A DNA stretch of 62,000 bases from NCBI RefSeq assembly GCF_001039355.2, contig NW_019774692.1:1985-63984 (forward strand), written 5' to 3'. This DNA comes from Lingula anatina (taxonomy: Eukaryota > Brachiopoda > Lingulata > Lingulida > Lingulidae). This document shows positions 43,379-54,523 of this stretch, piece by piece (position 1 is the stretch's first letter; every line of letters begins with the position of its first letter). The notes under the pieces were generated by a model that did no database searches, had not been told where the DNA came from, and saw only the letters and a list, made by a program, of their open reading frames with translations. Made by a program: the position numbers and the translations under genes.

Positions 43379-44665
43379 ATGAATATATTTGAAGAAAATA
43401 TTAATAATTTTCAATATTTATTAAAAAAACATGGTTTTCCATTTGGTTTTTTTAAATTTATTGAAAATAATAAAATTAAAAAAGTCAAAATAAAAGAAAT
43501 TGATTTTTTAGTTAAAAAATGTAATTGAAATATTAATTGAAAAAATTTATTAATAAGTGAACTTATTAATAAAAAAATGTTAAGTAATAGAAAAAAAATA
43601 GAACTTAAACAATGATTTAAAACAAAAAAATGAGATTTTAATATTAATAAAGATAAAAGTTCAAATTGAAAAAAAAGAATAAATTGAAAATCAATTTCTA
43701 AATCTAATTTATTAACTTTAGAACAAGAACAACATTATTTTTCAATTTTAGATAATTCAAAAAATAAATTTGAAATTAGAAGAGTTAAAAAAATTATTAT
43801 TAGATGTAATCTTAAATTAGTTGTTTCTATTTGTAAAAAATATGCAAGTAGAGGACTTAAATTTGAAGATTTAAGAGAAGAAGGAGAACTTGGTTTACTT
43901 AAAGCAATTGAAAAATTCGATTATAAAAGAGGCTTTAAATTTTCAACATATGCTACATGATGAATTAGACAAACAGTAACAAGATCAATTGCAGATCAAG
44001 GAAGAATTGTACGTATTCCTGTTCATATGATTGAAACAATTAATAAATTAATTGCAACTAAAAAATTATTAACACAAGAATTACAAAAAGTTCCAACTGA
44101 TGAAGAATTACAAAAAGCTATGGGAGGTGATTTATCAATAAAAAAAATAAAAAAAATACAAAAATATGCATTACATCCTAAAAGTTTAGAAAAAAAAATA
44201 AATTCAAAACAAGATACCGAATTTGGTGATTTTATTGAAAATCAAAATGTTATTACACCAGATGAAATTGTAAATAATGAACATTTACGTAAAAAAACTG
44301 ATGAAATGATAAAAGAATATTTAACAATTAAAGAACAAAAAATAATTAGATTTAGATTAGGTAAACCACCAGTTACAATAAAAGATTTATTAGAACTTGT
44401 TGAAAATTCAAGATTAATTAAAAAATTAAGATTTTCAAAAGAAAGAAATAATGTTAAATCATCAGATAAATTGGTTGATGTTACTTTAAAATTAGATAAA
44501 AAAGACCCTTTGTTTAAAGAGATTAGTAAATATGAATTTAAACCATTAACATTAGATAAAACATCTAAAAAATTAAGATTAACAAGAGAACGTGTTAGAC
44601 AAATAGAAACAAAGGCATATAAAAAACTTAGAAATCATAAAAAAGTAATTGCTGGTTTTTTTTAA
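43379..44665 (+). CDS. rpoD: RNA polymerase primary sigma factor
   Basis: 428 residues. Region 2 is clear: [38 protein letters not shown] (one UGA pair). Region 3 has R-I-V-R-I-P-V-H-M. Region 4.2 ends [12 protein letters not shown]. Between regions 4.1 and 4.2 an insertion of about 60 residues (about 329-388) replaces the usual short turn. Region 1 is short, with Lys/Asn-rich sequence in place of 1.1. Confidence 0.95.
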
Positions 44666-44717
44666 TAAGAAAATAAAAAAAAACATATTTTAATTAATAT
44701 AAAATATATCTTAATAT

Positions 44718-44793
44718 GGCCTGTTGGTGAAGCGGTTAACACACTAGGTTCTCAATCTAGCATGCAGGAGTTCGAATCTCCTACAGGTCACCA
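44718..44793 (+). tRNA. tRNA-Glu (anticodon CUC)
   Basis: The acceptor GGCCTGT pairs with ACAGGTC. The three-pair D-stem gtg/cac and the overall body resemble Gram-positive tRNA-Glu. The anticodon stem ctagg/tctag encloses ttctcaa, placing CTC at 34-36. CUC should read only GAG, a rare codon here. A UUC tRNA-Glu must exist elsewhere, or this base is unusual or erroneous. Confidence 0.85.
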
Positions 44794-44798
44794 AAAAT

Positions 44799-45935
44799 AT
44801 GAATCAAATATTTAATAAAAAAACTTTAAAAAATTTATCAATTTTTTTATTTTGTTTTATTTTTGTATTTTTTTTATTTTTTCAAAATAAATTTAATACA
44901 AAAAATTTTTTAAGTGTAGAACAAAGTTTCGAAAACAACAACAACAATAACAACAATAATAATTTTAATAATTTTAATAATTGATTAAGTGGAACAAATT
45001 CTAATTATTATAATGAATCAGAACAATTAAAATATTTAATTAAATTTCTTAAAAAAAATAATTTTAATCAAAATACAGAAATTTTTAATTTTAATAATAA
45101 TGAAGTAATTTTAAAATTAAAAAATTTTAATAAAAATGGAATTTTACAAAATAATAATTTAGATTTAAGTAAAAATTGAACTGTATTTCAAAATCAATTA
45201 CAAAATAGCAAAGAAAAAATAAATACACTTATTAATAATATTATTAAAAAATTTTTTGAAAAATCAGAAAATAGAAAATTAATTAAAGATATTAAAAAAT
45301 ATAATAATTTTTTTACAAAAAAAGTTTTTAATAAATATACATTATATGAAAAAATATTTTTATTAATTCCACAAATGTTTGATAGTTCTTTTGATAAATT
45401 ATTAGAAAAATTTAATAATGATGGAATTTATATTGAATCTTCAAATAATAGTGAATTTGAAACAAAATTATTTTTATTTATTGATTGAATTAATATAAAT
45501 TTTTTAAATTTCAAAAAAAAAGTAGAACAATTTATTAAATTAATTGAATTTGAAAAAATATATGAAAATCAAAAATCAAAAATTAAATTATTATTTAATC
45601 AAAAATCTTTTTTAATTTCAAAATATGAAAAAACTTTTAATATTGATGGAACATTTAAAAAAGAGATTATTGAAAAATTAGAAATACCAAACAATTACCA
45701 AGATATTGATAAATGAAATTTACATATTGAAAATTTAAAAAAAATTTTAATTAATGAATTTAATAATAAAGAATTAGATAAACAAGAAATAAAATATAAA
45801 AAAACATTTTTACAAAAAATATTTGTACCAATTATTATTTCTTTTTTAATAATATTTATTTTTTTATATATTATTATTAAAAATAAATATTATTTAAAAT
45901 TTATAAGAAAAATTAAATATATATTTAAAAATTAA
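44799..45935 (+). CDS. Lineage-specific surface protein with Asn repeats and two membrane segments
   Basis: 378 residues starting 6 bp after tRNA-Glu. An N-terminal hydrophobic segment (about 11-29) precedes a tract of nine Asn interrupted by Phe (AAC/AAT repeats, about 44936-44980). A long Lys/Asn-rich helical region follows, then a C-terminal membrane segment (about 343-365) with a basic tail. No family is recognised. The topology, external middle with anchors at both ends, resembles other surface proteins of this genome. Confidence 0.65.
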
Positions 45936-45938
45936 AAT

Positions 45939-46436
45939 ATGTTTCAAGAAGAAATAATTATAAAAAATAAATTAAATAACTTAGATTGAAAATGTTTTAT
46001 TATTTTTGAAAATAAAGAATATATTGATTCTAAATTATTAAAAAATATTAAAAATTTATTATTATTAACAATAAATAAAATAAATATAAATAAAAAAGGT
46101 TATATATATTTAAATGTAGTTTCAAAAAAAACAATGAAAGATATAAATAATAAAATATATCCATTTAAAGAATATAGTGATGTTTTATCAATTAATTTAA
46201 ATGAATGTATTTTTAATACTACATATAAAAATCCATTGGGTGAAATTTATATTTGTTATGATAAAGCAAAAGAACAAGCAAAAAAATATTGTCATTCAGA
46301 TGAAAGAGAATTTGCATTTTTATTTTTACATGGTTTTTTACATTTATTAAATTTTGATCATATAAATAAACAAGATGAAAAAATAATGTTTAATTTACAA
46401 GAATTTATTTTAAATAAATTAAATATTAAAAGATAA
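45939..46436 (+). CDS. ybeY: Endoribonuclease YbeY
   Basis: 165 residues. The zinc motif H-G-F-L-H-L-L-N-F-D-H is the YbeY H-G-x-L-H-L-x-x-x-D-H signature. The protein acts in 16S rRNA 3'-end maturation and ribosome quality control. It begins 3 bp after the upstream surface protein, so co-transcription is likely. Confidence 0.93.
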
Positions 46437-46488
46437 TAAAAATGTTTAAAATAGTTATTAGTAATTAAATAATTTTAAAAAAAATTAA

Positions 46489-47097
46489 ATGATAAAAAAA
46501 CAAGGAAAATTAATAATTTATTCTGGTTGTATGTTTTCAGGTAAAACTGATGCATTAATTAATGAAATAAATAAATTAAAAAATAAAAATATTTTAATCT
46601 TTAAATTAAAAATAAGTAGTAGAAATAAAAACAAAAATTTAATAGAAAGTAGAAACAAAAATACATTAAAAGCTATAAGTATTTCAAATTGAAAAGAAAT
46701 TAAAAATTATTATGAAAAAAATAAATATAATTTATATGCTATTGCAATTGATGAAGTTCAATTTTTTTCAATTAATTTTGTAGATTTTGTAGATAAATTA
46801 TTAGATGAAGGAATAAATTTTTATTTAGCAGGTTTAGATAGAGGTTTTTCAGATCATAATTTACCTGTAATGAATAAATTGTTTTCTTTTGCAGATAAAA
46901 TTTTTAAATTTACTGCATGATGTGGTAGATGTGGAAAGATTGCAAATAAAACTCAAAAAATTGATATAAATGGTAATCCAATTAAACCAAATATAAAAGA
47001 AATGAAAGATTTTGTTGGTGGAAAATGTATGTATGAACCAAGATGTAGAAAATGTTTTGTTAAATTTTCTTGAAATGATAATTTAAAATATTTATAA
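46489..47097 (+). CDS. tdk: Thymidine kinase
   Basis: 202 residues. The P-loop G-C-M-F-S-G-K-T is present (the family usually has G-P/S-M-F). Other motifs are I-D-E-V-Q-F-F and a C-terminal zinc-binding pair: C-G-R-C and C-R-K-C. It phosphorylates salvaged thymidine, consistent with a parasite that imports nucleosides. A deoxyribosyltransferase at 54960 fits the same salvage route. Confidence 0.93.
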
Positions 47098-47156
47098 AAA
47101 AATATACATTAAAATCTTAAAAATGATTTTAGATATAATAATAAATTAATAAGAAT

Positions 47157-47233
47157 GGCAAGGTAGATTAACTGGTTAAAGCGTCCGGCTCATATCCGGA
47201 AGAGTACGGGTTCGAGTCCCGTCCTTGTCACCA
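47157..47233 (+). tRNA. tRNA-Met (anticodon CAU, elongator type)
   Basis: The acceptor GGCAAGG pairs with CCTTGTC. The anticodon stem tccgg/ccgga encloses ctcatat, giving CAT. A normal G1-C72 pair excludes the initiator. CAU could also mark a lysidine-type Ile tRNA, but an Ile UAU tRNA is present in this genome, so Met is preferred. Confidence 0.8.
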
Positions 47234-47409
47234 TTTTGTAACAAAATACTTTTTTTATTAAAAAAAATACCAAAAAAATTGAAAAAAAATATAATATATT
47301 TATTATTGTTAAAAAAATAAATTTTACAAATGATTAATAAAACAAAAAACAACAATATTAAAAAAATAAATGATTTACTTTTTGAGTATTATAGGTCATT
47401 TATTTATTT

Positions 47410-47486
47410 GCCTGCGTAGCTCAGTGGTTTAGAGCAAAAGTTTTCTAATCTTTGGGTCGGGGGTTCGATTCCCTCCGTGGGCTCCA
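47410..47486 (+). tRNA. tRNA-Arg (anticodon UCU), copy 2
   Basis: It is base-for-base identical to 23761-23837, including the T-T mismatch at 31-39 and the T discriminator. Flanking sequences differ, so only the tRNA unit is duplicated. Confidence 0.85.
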
Positions 47487-47546
47487 TTTTTAAAATTTAA
47501 TAAAATAAAATTTAAAAATATTGATTAAATAATATTTTTATAACAT

Positions 47547-47554
47547 AGGAAGGA
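47547..47554 (+). promoter_or_regulatory. arcC: Strong Shine-Dalgarno site (AGGAAGGA) fixing a TTG start for arcC
   Basis: The motif ends 8 nt before TTG at 47563. No ATG in frame precedes the conserved V-V-A-L-G-G-N-A. This decides the start and is one of few clear Shine-Dalgarno sites in the window. Confidence 0.7.
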
Positions 47555-47562
47555 ATAAAATT

Positions 47563-48510
47563 TTGAATAAACAAAAAATTGTAGTAGCATTAGGTGGAAA
47601 TGCATTAGGAAATTCACCAGAAGAACAAAAAGAAATTGTAAAAAAAACTGCTTATGCAATTGTAAAATTAGCAGGTGAAGGAAATGAAGTAGTTATTTGT
47701 CATGGTAATGGACCACAAGTTGGTATGATTAATCTTGGATTTGATGAAGCAAATAAAGCAACAAATGGTAAAATTCCAACACTTCCTTTACCAGAAGCTG
47801 GAAGTATGAGTCAAGGTTATATTGGTTTTCATTTACAAAATGCAATTTATAATGAATTAAAAAAACAAAAAATAAATAGAGGTGTAGTTACAATTATTTC
47901 ACAAACAAAGGTTGATGAAAATGACAAAGCTTTTCTTAATCCATCAAAACCAATTGGATCTTTTTATTCTGAAAAAGATGCAAAAGAATTAGCTGCAAAA
48001 AAAGGTTGAATTGTAAAAGAAGATGCAGGTCGTGGTTGAAGAAGATATGTTGCATCTCCTCTACCAAAAGATATTGTTGAAAAAGATATTGTTAAAGATT
48101 TATTAGAAAAAAATAAAATTATAATTGCTGGTGGTGGAGGTGGAATTCCTGTAATTTGTAAAAATAATAATTTAGAAGCTGTTGCAGCAGTTATTGATAA
48201 AGATAGAACAGCAGCCACATTAGCATCAGTTGTTAATGCAAATAAATTTATTATTTTAACTGCAGTTGATCATGTTTCTATTAATTGAGGAAAACCAAAT
48301 CAAAAATCATTAAAACTAACAACAGTAGAAGAAATGAAAAAATATATTGAAGAAAAACAATTTGCTGAAGGATCAATGAAACCAAAAGTTGAAGCTGCTA
48401 TTAGTTTTGTTGAAAAAAATCCATGTTGTCAAGCAATTATTACATCATTAGAAAATGTTGAAAAAATTTTAGAAGGTAAATATGGAACAATTATTTGTAA
48501 TAATTGTTAA
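47563..48510 (+). CDS. arcC: Carbamate kinase
   Basis: It makes ATP and carbamate from carbamoyl phosphate, the energy-yielding last step of the arginine deiminase route. The 315 residues match the family fully: V-V-A-L-G-G-N-A-L, C-H-G-N-G-P-Q-V-G, E-A-G-R-G-W-R-R-Y-V-A-S-P equivalent, G-G-G-G-G-I-P-V, D-K-D-R-T-A and the E-G-S-M-x-P-K-V-E-A-A motif. It starts with TTG. Arginine deiminase and ornithine carbamoyltransferase are not in the window. It lies 17 bp before argS. Its higher G+C content and conservation stand out from neighbours. Confidence 0.95.
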
Positions 48511-48527
48511 AAATTAATTTATTTATC

Positions 48528-50177
48528 ATGATTTATCAAAATTTAAGAGATGCAATTCTTGAATCTTTAAAAATTAATAATTGAAATCCAAAAGATATAC
48601 CATTTTTTATACAAAAGGTACAAAAAAAAGAATATGGTGAATTATTTACAAATGTTGCATTAATAATTTCTAATAAATATAATTTAGATTTAGATTTAGT
48701 TACTAAAAAAATAATTAATTGTATAGATAAAAAGAAATATCATTTTAAAAAAATAAATGTTTTAAATGGTTATTTAAATTTTTTTCATGAATTAAAATAT
48801 TTAAATAATGTAATAAATATAATTTTAGAAAATTCAAATAATTTTGGATCTTCTGATATTGGAAAAAATAAAAAAGTTAATTATGAATGGGTTTCAGCAA
48901 ATCCTACTGGTTACTTACATATTGGACATGCAAGAAATGTTATTGTTGGTGATTGTATTACCAAAATTTTAGAATTTGCAGGTTATAAAGTTTATCGTGA
49001 ATTTTATATAAATGATGCTGGATTACAAGTTTATAAATCTGCAATGAGTGTATATTTTCATTATTCAAAATTAATAAAACAAAATTTTAATTCTTTTGAT
49101 GGAATGTATAAAAATCCAGAAGTTAAAGATGCAGCAAATTATATTTATAAAAAATATTCAAATTTATATAAAGATTTAAAATTTTTAAAAAATAATTTAA
49201 AAGATAAAGAAATTGAATTTTCTAGACATGTAAAGAACTTTTTTTTATATGAAATGAAAAAAGATTGTGAAATTTTTGGTATTCATTTTGATATTTGATT
49301 TTCTGAAGAAAGTCTTTATGAAAATAATCAATTTGAATTATTTAAAAAGAAATTTGAAGATAAAAAAATTAGTTATAAAAAAGATGGTGCTATATGATTA
49401 AATGCCAAAAAATATGGTTCTCCTGATGATTTTGTACTTCAAAAATCAGATGGTTCAACTACATATTTTTCTGGTGATATTATGTATCATGATAATAAAT
49501 ATAGACGTGGATATGATTTAATGATAAATCTTTGAGGTTCTGATCATCATGGACATTTTATAAGAGTAAAATCAGGTATTAAAGCTTTAGGATGAGATGA
49601 AACAAAATTTGATGTTAATTTCATTCAAATGGTAAGATTAATTGATTCAAAAGGAAAATTTCTAAAATTATCAAAAAGAGCAGGAAACACAATATTTTTA
49701 AGAGATATAGTAAAAGAATATGGTATTAACTTTATACGTTTTATGATTATTTCAAGAAAAAGAACAACTGATTTTAAAATAGATTTTTCATTATTAAAAG
49801 AAAAAAATATTAAAAATCCACTTTATTATGTTCAATACGCATATGCTAGAGCATATCAATTAGTTAAAAAATTAGATAAAAATTATTTTTGTAAAGATTA
49901 TTTAAATTTAATTTCTGATTCAGAAAAAGATTTAATTTTAAGTTTTTATCAATTTAAAAAAACTGTTGAAATGTCTGCAAAAAAACAAGAACCACAATTA
50001 ATAGTAGAATTTTTAATACAATTAAGTAAAAAATTTCATACTTTTTATCAAAACAATAGAATTATTGGTGTTGATGAAAATTTATTAAAAGAAAGAATAA
50101 ATTTAGTAAAAGTATTTTTACAAGTTATGAAAAATGCATTTAATTTAATAGGTATAGAACCTGTTAAAGAAATGTAA
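48528..50177 (+). CDS. argS: Arginyl-tRNA synthetase
   Basis: A class I synthetase of 549 residues. S-A-N-P-T-G-Y-L-H-I-G-H-A-R-N holds the HIGH motif. N-D-A-G-L-Q follows, and K-L-S-K-R-A-G-N stands for KMSKS. A C-terminal helical anticodon-binding domain with Y-A-Y-A-R closes it. It follows arcC closely. Confidence 0.95.
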
Positions 50178-50199
50178 TTAAAAAATAAAAAATTATATT

Positions 50200-50952
50200 T
50201 TAAAAATATTTTTTATATATTTTTTTATTTGTTTCATATGAAAGTTGTAAATATCTAAATGTTGTTTCGATTTTTTCATGTCCTAATTGTAACATAACCA
50301 TTTTAGGCGCAGCACCATTTAATAATAAATGTGTTGCATGTGATCTTCTTATACTATGTGGTGTAAATTTTTCACCTAAAATTTCTTTAACCCATAATCT
50401 TAATGTTTTTGTTGTTTGAAAAAATTTTATTTGTTTAAATTTATTTAAAGTTTTTTCAGTACAAAAAACTTCTCTTATTTTGTTACCTTTACCAATAATT
50501 TTTAAAGTATCTTTTCCTATTGAAATTATATTTTTTAATTCATTTGCTCTTATTCCAGTTTCGAATAAAAATTTTATTATTATTTTTTTATTTTGTAATA
50601 ATTTTGAATCATTTTCAAAAATTTGTGTTTTTTTTAATAAAAATTTTTTATTAAAAGTTAACATATATTTTTTTGGAATATGTGGTAATTTTAAATTATT
50701 TAATGAATTTATTCTTTTGTCTTTTGTTCACTTTAAAAATGAACTTAAAACACTATAATGAACCCAAACAGTATTTGGACTATTAAATTTTTCTTTTAAT
50801 TTATTTTTAATTAAACCAATATTATCTAATTGATTAAAATATGCTTTTAAAACTGACTTATAAGTTTTAATTGTGTTATTTGAATAATTATTTCTTTTTA
50901 AATAAAAAAAATATTTATTCATTAATTCTTTATAATTAACTATTTTATTCAT
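50200..50952 (-). CDS. Tyrosine recombinase, XerC/XerD type
   Basis: 250 residues. The N-terminal SAM-like core-binding domain (to about 95) precedes the catalytic domain with R (G-I-R-A-N-E), K (G-K-G-N-K-I-R), H-S-I-R-R-S-H, G-H-E-K-I-E-T-T and the active Tyr in F-R-Y-L-Q-L. It may resolve chromosome dimers together with FtsK, which is also in this window. No mobile-element genes surround it, so a housekeeping Xer is more likely than an integrase. It is shorter than classical XerC/D (~300). Confidence 0.85.
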
Positions 50953-50990
50953 AATTTATTTAATTAAATAAATTAAAAGAAAAAGAAAAT

Positions 50991-53534
50991 TTATTTTAAA
51001 TTTTTTAGTTTATTATTATAATATTTTAATTTTTCTTGTTCTTTTAAAACTATTTTTGGATTTGCTTTTTTTAAAAAATTTTTATTACTTAAAATATTTT
51101 TAGCTCTTTTAATTTCATTTAATAAAAATTCTTTTTCTTTTTTATAATCTTTTTTTATTACTTTTTTTTTGTTTGAAAAACTAGAAGGTTTAGCAACAAT
51201 TTTTTCTTGATTTTGTGAAAAATATATTTTATCTATTTTTATTTTAAATGGTAATAACATTTGATTTAATATTTTAAAATTATTTTTTCATTCTTTATCT
51301 TTTGATGAATAAATAATAACTCTAAAATGTTCTTCATTAGTTTCTTTTTGCTCTTTTCTACAAGTTTCAATTATTTCATTTAAAGAATCAATTAATTTTG
51401 TTTCTTTTACTTTAAAAATTGTATTTATTTCTAATTTTTCATTTTTAATAGAATTATCAAATGATTCTTTATATAATTTTTCACTTAAAAATGGAATAAA
51501 TGGATGAATTAATATCAATAAATTTTTTCAAATTCATTTCATAGTTAAAGTTGTTTCAACTGTTTTTTCTTGTGAATCAATACTTAAAGCTCATACAATT
51601 CTTAAATAGTTGTTACTAAATTTTTTATATACAAAATCTACAAAATCTTTAATGATTAATGAAAATAAATTATTATTAAAATTTTTTGTTATATTTTTAT
51701 AAATTTTAATAAATTCTTTATGTATTCAAATGTTTTGTTCTTCTTTATTTTTTTCTGGGTTAAAATTATTTTTTAATTTTAATTCATCTTTTGAAATAAA
51801 ATTATTGATATTTCATAATTTATTTAAAATTTGTGAAGAATAAACTAATTTTTCTTTTGAATATTTTAAATCTTCTCCAATTTTATATTGTCCTATTAAA
51901 TAAAGTCTTAATGCATCGCTTCCATAATTTTCAATTAATTCTAATGGATTTACAACATTTCCTTTTGATTTTGACATTTTTTCACCTCTTGATGTTCTAA
52001 CTAATCCATGTATTAATATTTTTTTGAATGGAATTTCATTTTTAAAATTATTGTGTAAAAATAACATTCTAGCTACTCAAAAGAAAATTATGTCATAACT
52101 TGTTACTAAATAATCAATAGGTAACATTTTTTTAAATTCTTTTTTTTCAATATTATTTCATCCATAATTTGTCAAACTTCATAGTCCAGAAGAAAATCAT
52201 GTATCCAATACATCTTTTGATTGTTCTCAATCAGGACCTAAATTATTTTTAGAAACTTTGATTTCATTTGTTTTTTTATTAAAATAAACTGGAATTCTAT
52301 GTCCTCAACTTAATTGACGAGAAATACATCAATCTTGTATTTTTTCTAATCATTTTCAAAGATATTTATTATATTTTTTTGGTAAAAAATTAATTTTATC
52401 TTTTTTTTCTTTTAATTCTTTAGATCATTTTTTTGTTGAAATAAATCATTGTTTTGTAACATATGGTTCAATTTGTGAATTACTTCTTGATGAAAAAGGT
52501 AAATTTGAAATATGAGATTGTATTTTAATTAAAGCATTTTTTTTAATTAATTCATTCAAAATTCTAGAACGTACTTTAATTCTATCCAAACCTTTATATT
52601 GATTGTTTGTTGTCATTTTACCTTCATTATCAAAACAGGTTACAATTTTTAAGTTATTCTTTTTACCAGCTTCAAAATCAAAATGATCATGTCCAGGTGT
52701 ACATTTTACAACACCAGAACCAAATTCCATATCAACATCATCATTTAAAATTATTGGTATTTCTTTTAAATTTATTGGATTTACAACCTTTTTTCCTATT
52801 CAATCTTTATACCTTTCATCTTTTGATGAAACCATAACTGCTTGATCTGCAAACATTGTTTCTGGTCTTGTTGTTGCAACAGGTAAAAAAATTTTAGGAT
52901 TATCTTTTAAAAAATATTTAAAAAAATAAAGTTTATTTTTAACTTTTTTTCTAATAACTTCAATATCAGAAATAGCTGTTTTTAATACTGGATCTCAATT
53001 TACAATTTTTTTATCTTGATAAATTAAACCAGAATTATATAATTCAACAAATGCATTTGTAACATTTTCTTTAAAAATTTGATCTAATGTAAAAGATTCA
53101 AATTCAAAATTTATTGAAAAACCAAGTCTTTTTCATTGTTTTCTAATATTTTCTTTTTGTTTATTTGTTCATTTGTTAAAGTAATATTGAATATTTGTTA
53201 AATCATTTATTACAAAATTATTTTTTTGAATTCATTTTTTAACTAAAACTTCAGTTGCAATACCTGCATGATCAAAACCAGGGATTCAAATTGTTTTTTT
53301 TCCATTTAATTGATTTCATTTAATCAATACATCTTGAATGTATCCATTCAATGCATGTCCTAAATGTAAAGAACCTGTAACATTTGGAGGTGGAAGCAAA
53401 ATAGTAAATGTATCTTTTGTTATTTCTGTTTTTTTAAAAGGTTTATATTCTTTATTTCAACATTCAATTATTTCATTTTCAATTAAAATTGGATTATATT
53501 GTTTTTTTTCTTCATTAATTTCTTTTTTATTCAT
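50991..53534 (-). CDS. valS: Valyl-tRNA synthetase
   Basis: 847 residues. [16 protein letters not shown], the editing domain with [24 protein letters not shown], and a C-terminal coiled coil ([11 protein letters not shown]) are in the family order. Many Trp are UGA. The 5' end overlaps the upstream thioredoxin-like gene by 8 bp. Confidence 0.96.
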
Positions 53535-54147
53535 TTTTATTTTTATTTTTATTAATTAAATTAAATCTTTGTTTTAAATTTTCAATACCAGGATTACTAA
53601 ATAAAGAGTTTATTTTGTGTTTATCATTGTCTCATTCAAATAAAATAAAAAATGGAACAGGAACTTGAATATTTTTTCAATCTTTTTTTAATTCTTTAGA
53701 ATTATTATTTACATAATATTTGTCTATTATTTTTTTTCAAAAAACATTTCATTCATCAGTATTTCTAAAATCTTTTAAAATTTTTTTTTCCATTTTAATA
53801 TTTTTATTATTTAAAAAAAAAGAATTAAAATAAATTTTTTCAATATCTTTATTTAAATTTTTATTTTCTTCTTTTTTCAATTCTTTATTAAAATTTTTAC
53901 AATTTGGACAAAAATCACCACCAATATATAAAATAAAGTTTTTAGTTTTTCTATTTTCTAATTTGTTTTCAAATGATGAAAAATTAAAAGTTTTTTTTAA
54001 TTTATCACTAATTTTTTTGTTCATTTGTTTTTTTGTTTCGTTATTTAAAAAAAAAACTTTAGTTATAATTACACTTGGAATAATACTTAATAATCCAATC
54101 ATGATTATAAATATACTTATATTTTTTAATATTTTTTTCTTTTTCAC
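53527..54147 (-). CDS. Membrane-anchored thioredoxin-fold protein
   Basis: 206 residues. An N-terminal basic-hydrophobic anchor (about 8-32) is followed by a Lys/Asn-rich spacer and I-L-Y-I-G-G-D-F-C-P-N-C-K-N-F, a C-x2-C redox motif at the start of a thioredoxin fold. V-P-V-P-F-F-I-L-F resembles the cis-proline loop of the fold. It could be an external disulfide or thiol oxidoreductase. The partner is unknown. It is upstream of valS, probably co-transcribed. Confidence 0.7.
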
Positions 54148-54198
54148 AATGATATAAAAAAAATTATAAAGAAAGTTTTTAATTATTTTTTAAATAAA

Positions 54199-54513
54199 TT
54201 AATCTTTTTTTCTCTCTTCAAGTACAGAAACGGCACGTTTATTTCTTGAAATATAATGGAACGAAACATACCCATCTTTAATTGAATAAAGAGCATCATT
54301 TTTAGCTCTTCTAACATTTTTTCCAGGATGAATTTTTGTTCCTCTTTGTAAATAAATTAATTCACCAACTTTAATAAATGAACCATCACTTTTTTTAATA
54401 CCAAGATATTTTGGATTTGAATCACGTCCATTCTTTGTAGAACCAGCACCTTTTTTCTTAGCAAATTGTTGTAAATTATATAAAAAGTTTTTTGTTTTTC
54501 AAAATTTATTCAT
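54199..54513 (-). CDS. rpmA: 50S ribosomal protein L27 with N-terminal extension
   Basis: 104 residues. The core is typical: K-K-G-A-G-S-T-K-N-G-R-D-S, G-K-N-V-R-R-A-K-N-D, R-N-K-R-A-V-S-V. About 18 residues precede the usual mature N-terminus and end in L-Q-Q-F-A before K-K-K-G. In Firmicutes a similar extension with L-Q-x-F-A is removed by the protease Prp. No prp lies between rplU and rpmA here, where it commonly sits. Confidence 0.95.
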
Positions 54514-54523
54514 AATACTATTT

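Noticed and set aside
47157-47233. CAU tRNA as a lysidine-type tRNA-Ile
   Set aside because: The body fits elongator Met, and a UAU tRNA-Ile already covers AUA. It is not excluded without the rest of the genome.
47330-47419. A 29-codon frame between tRNA-Met and the second tRNA-Arg
   Set aside because: It ends inside the tRNA gene, has no ribosome site and no recognisable sequence.
50200-50952. Integrative element around the tyrosine recombinase
   Set aside because: It is flanked by argS and valS, with no tRNA-end duplication, phage or conjugation genes, or change in composition.
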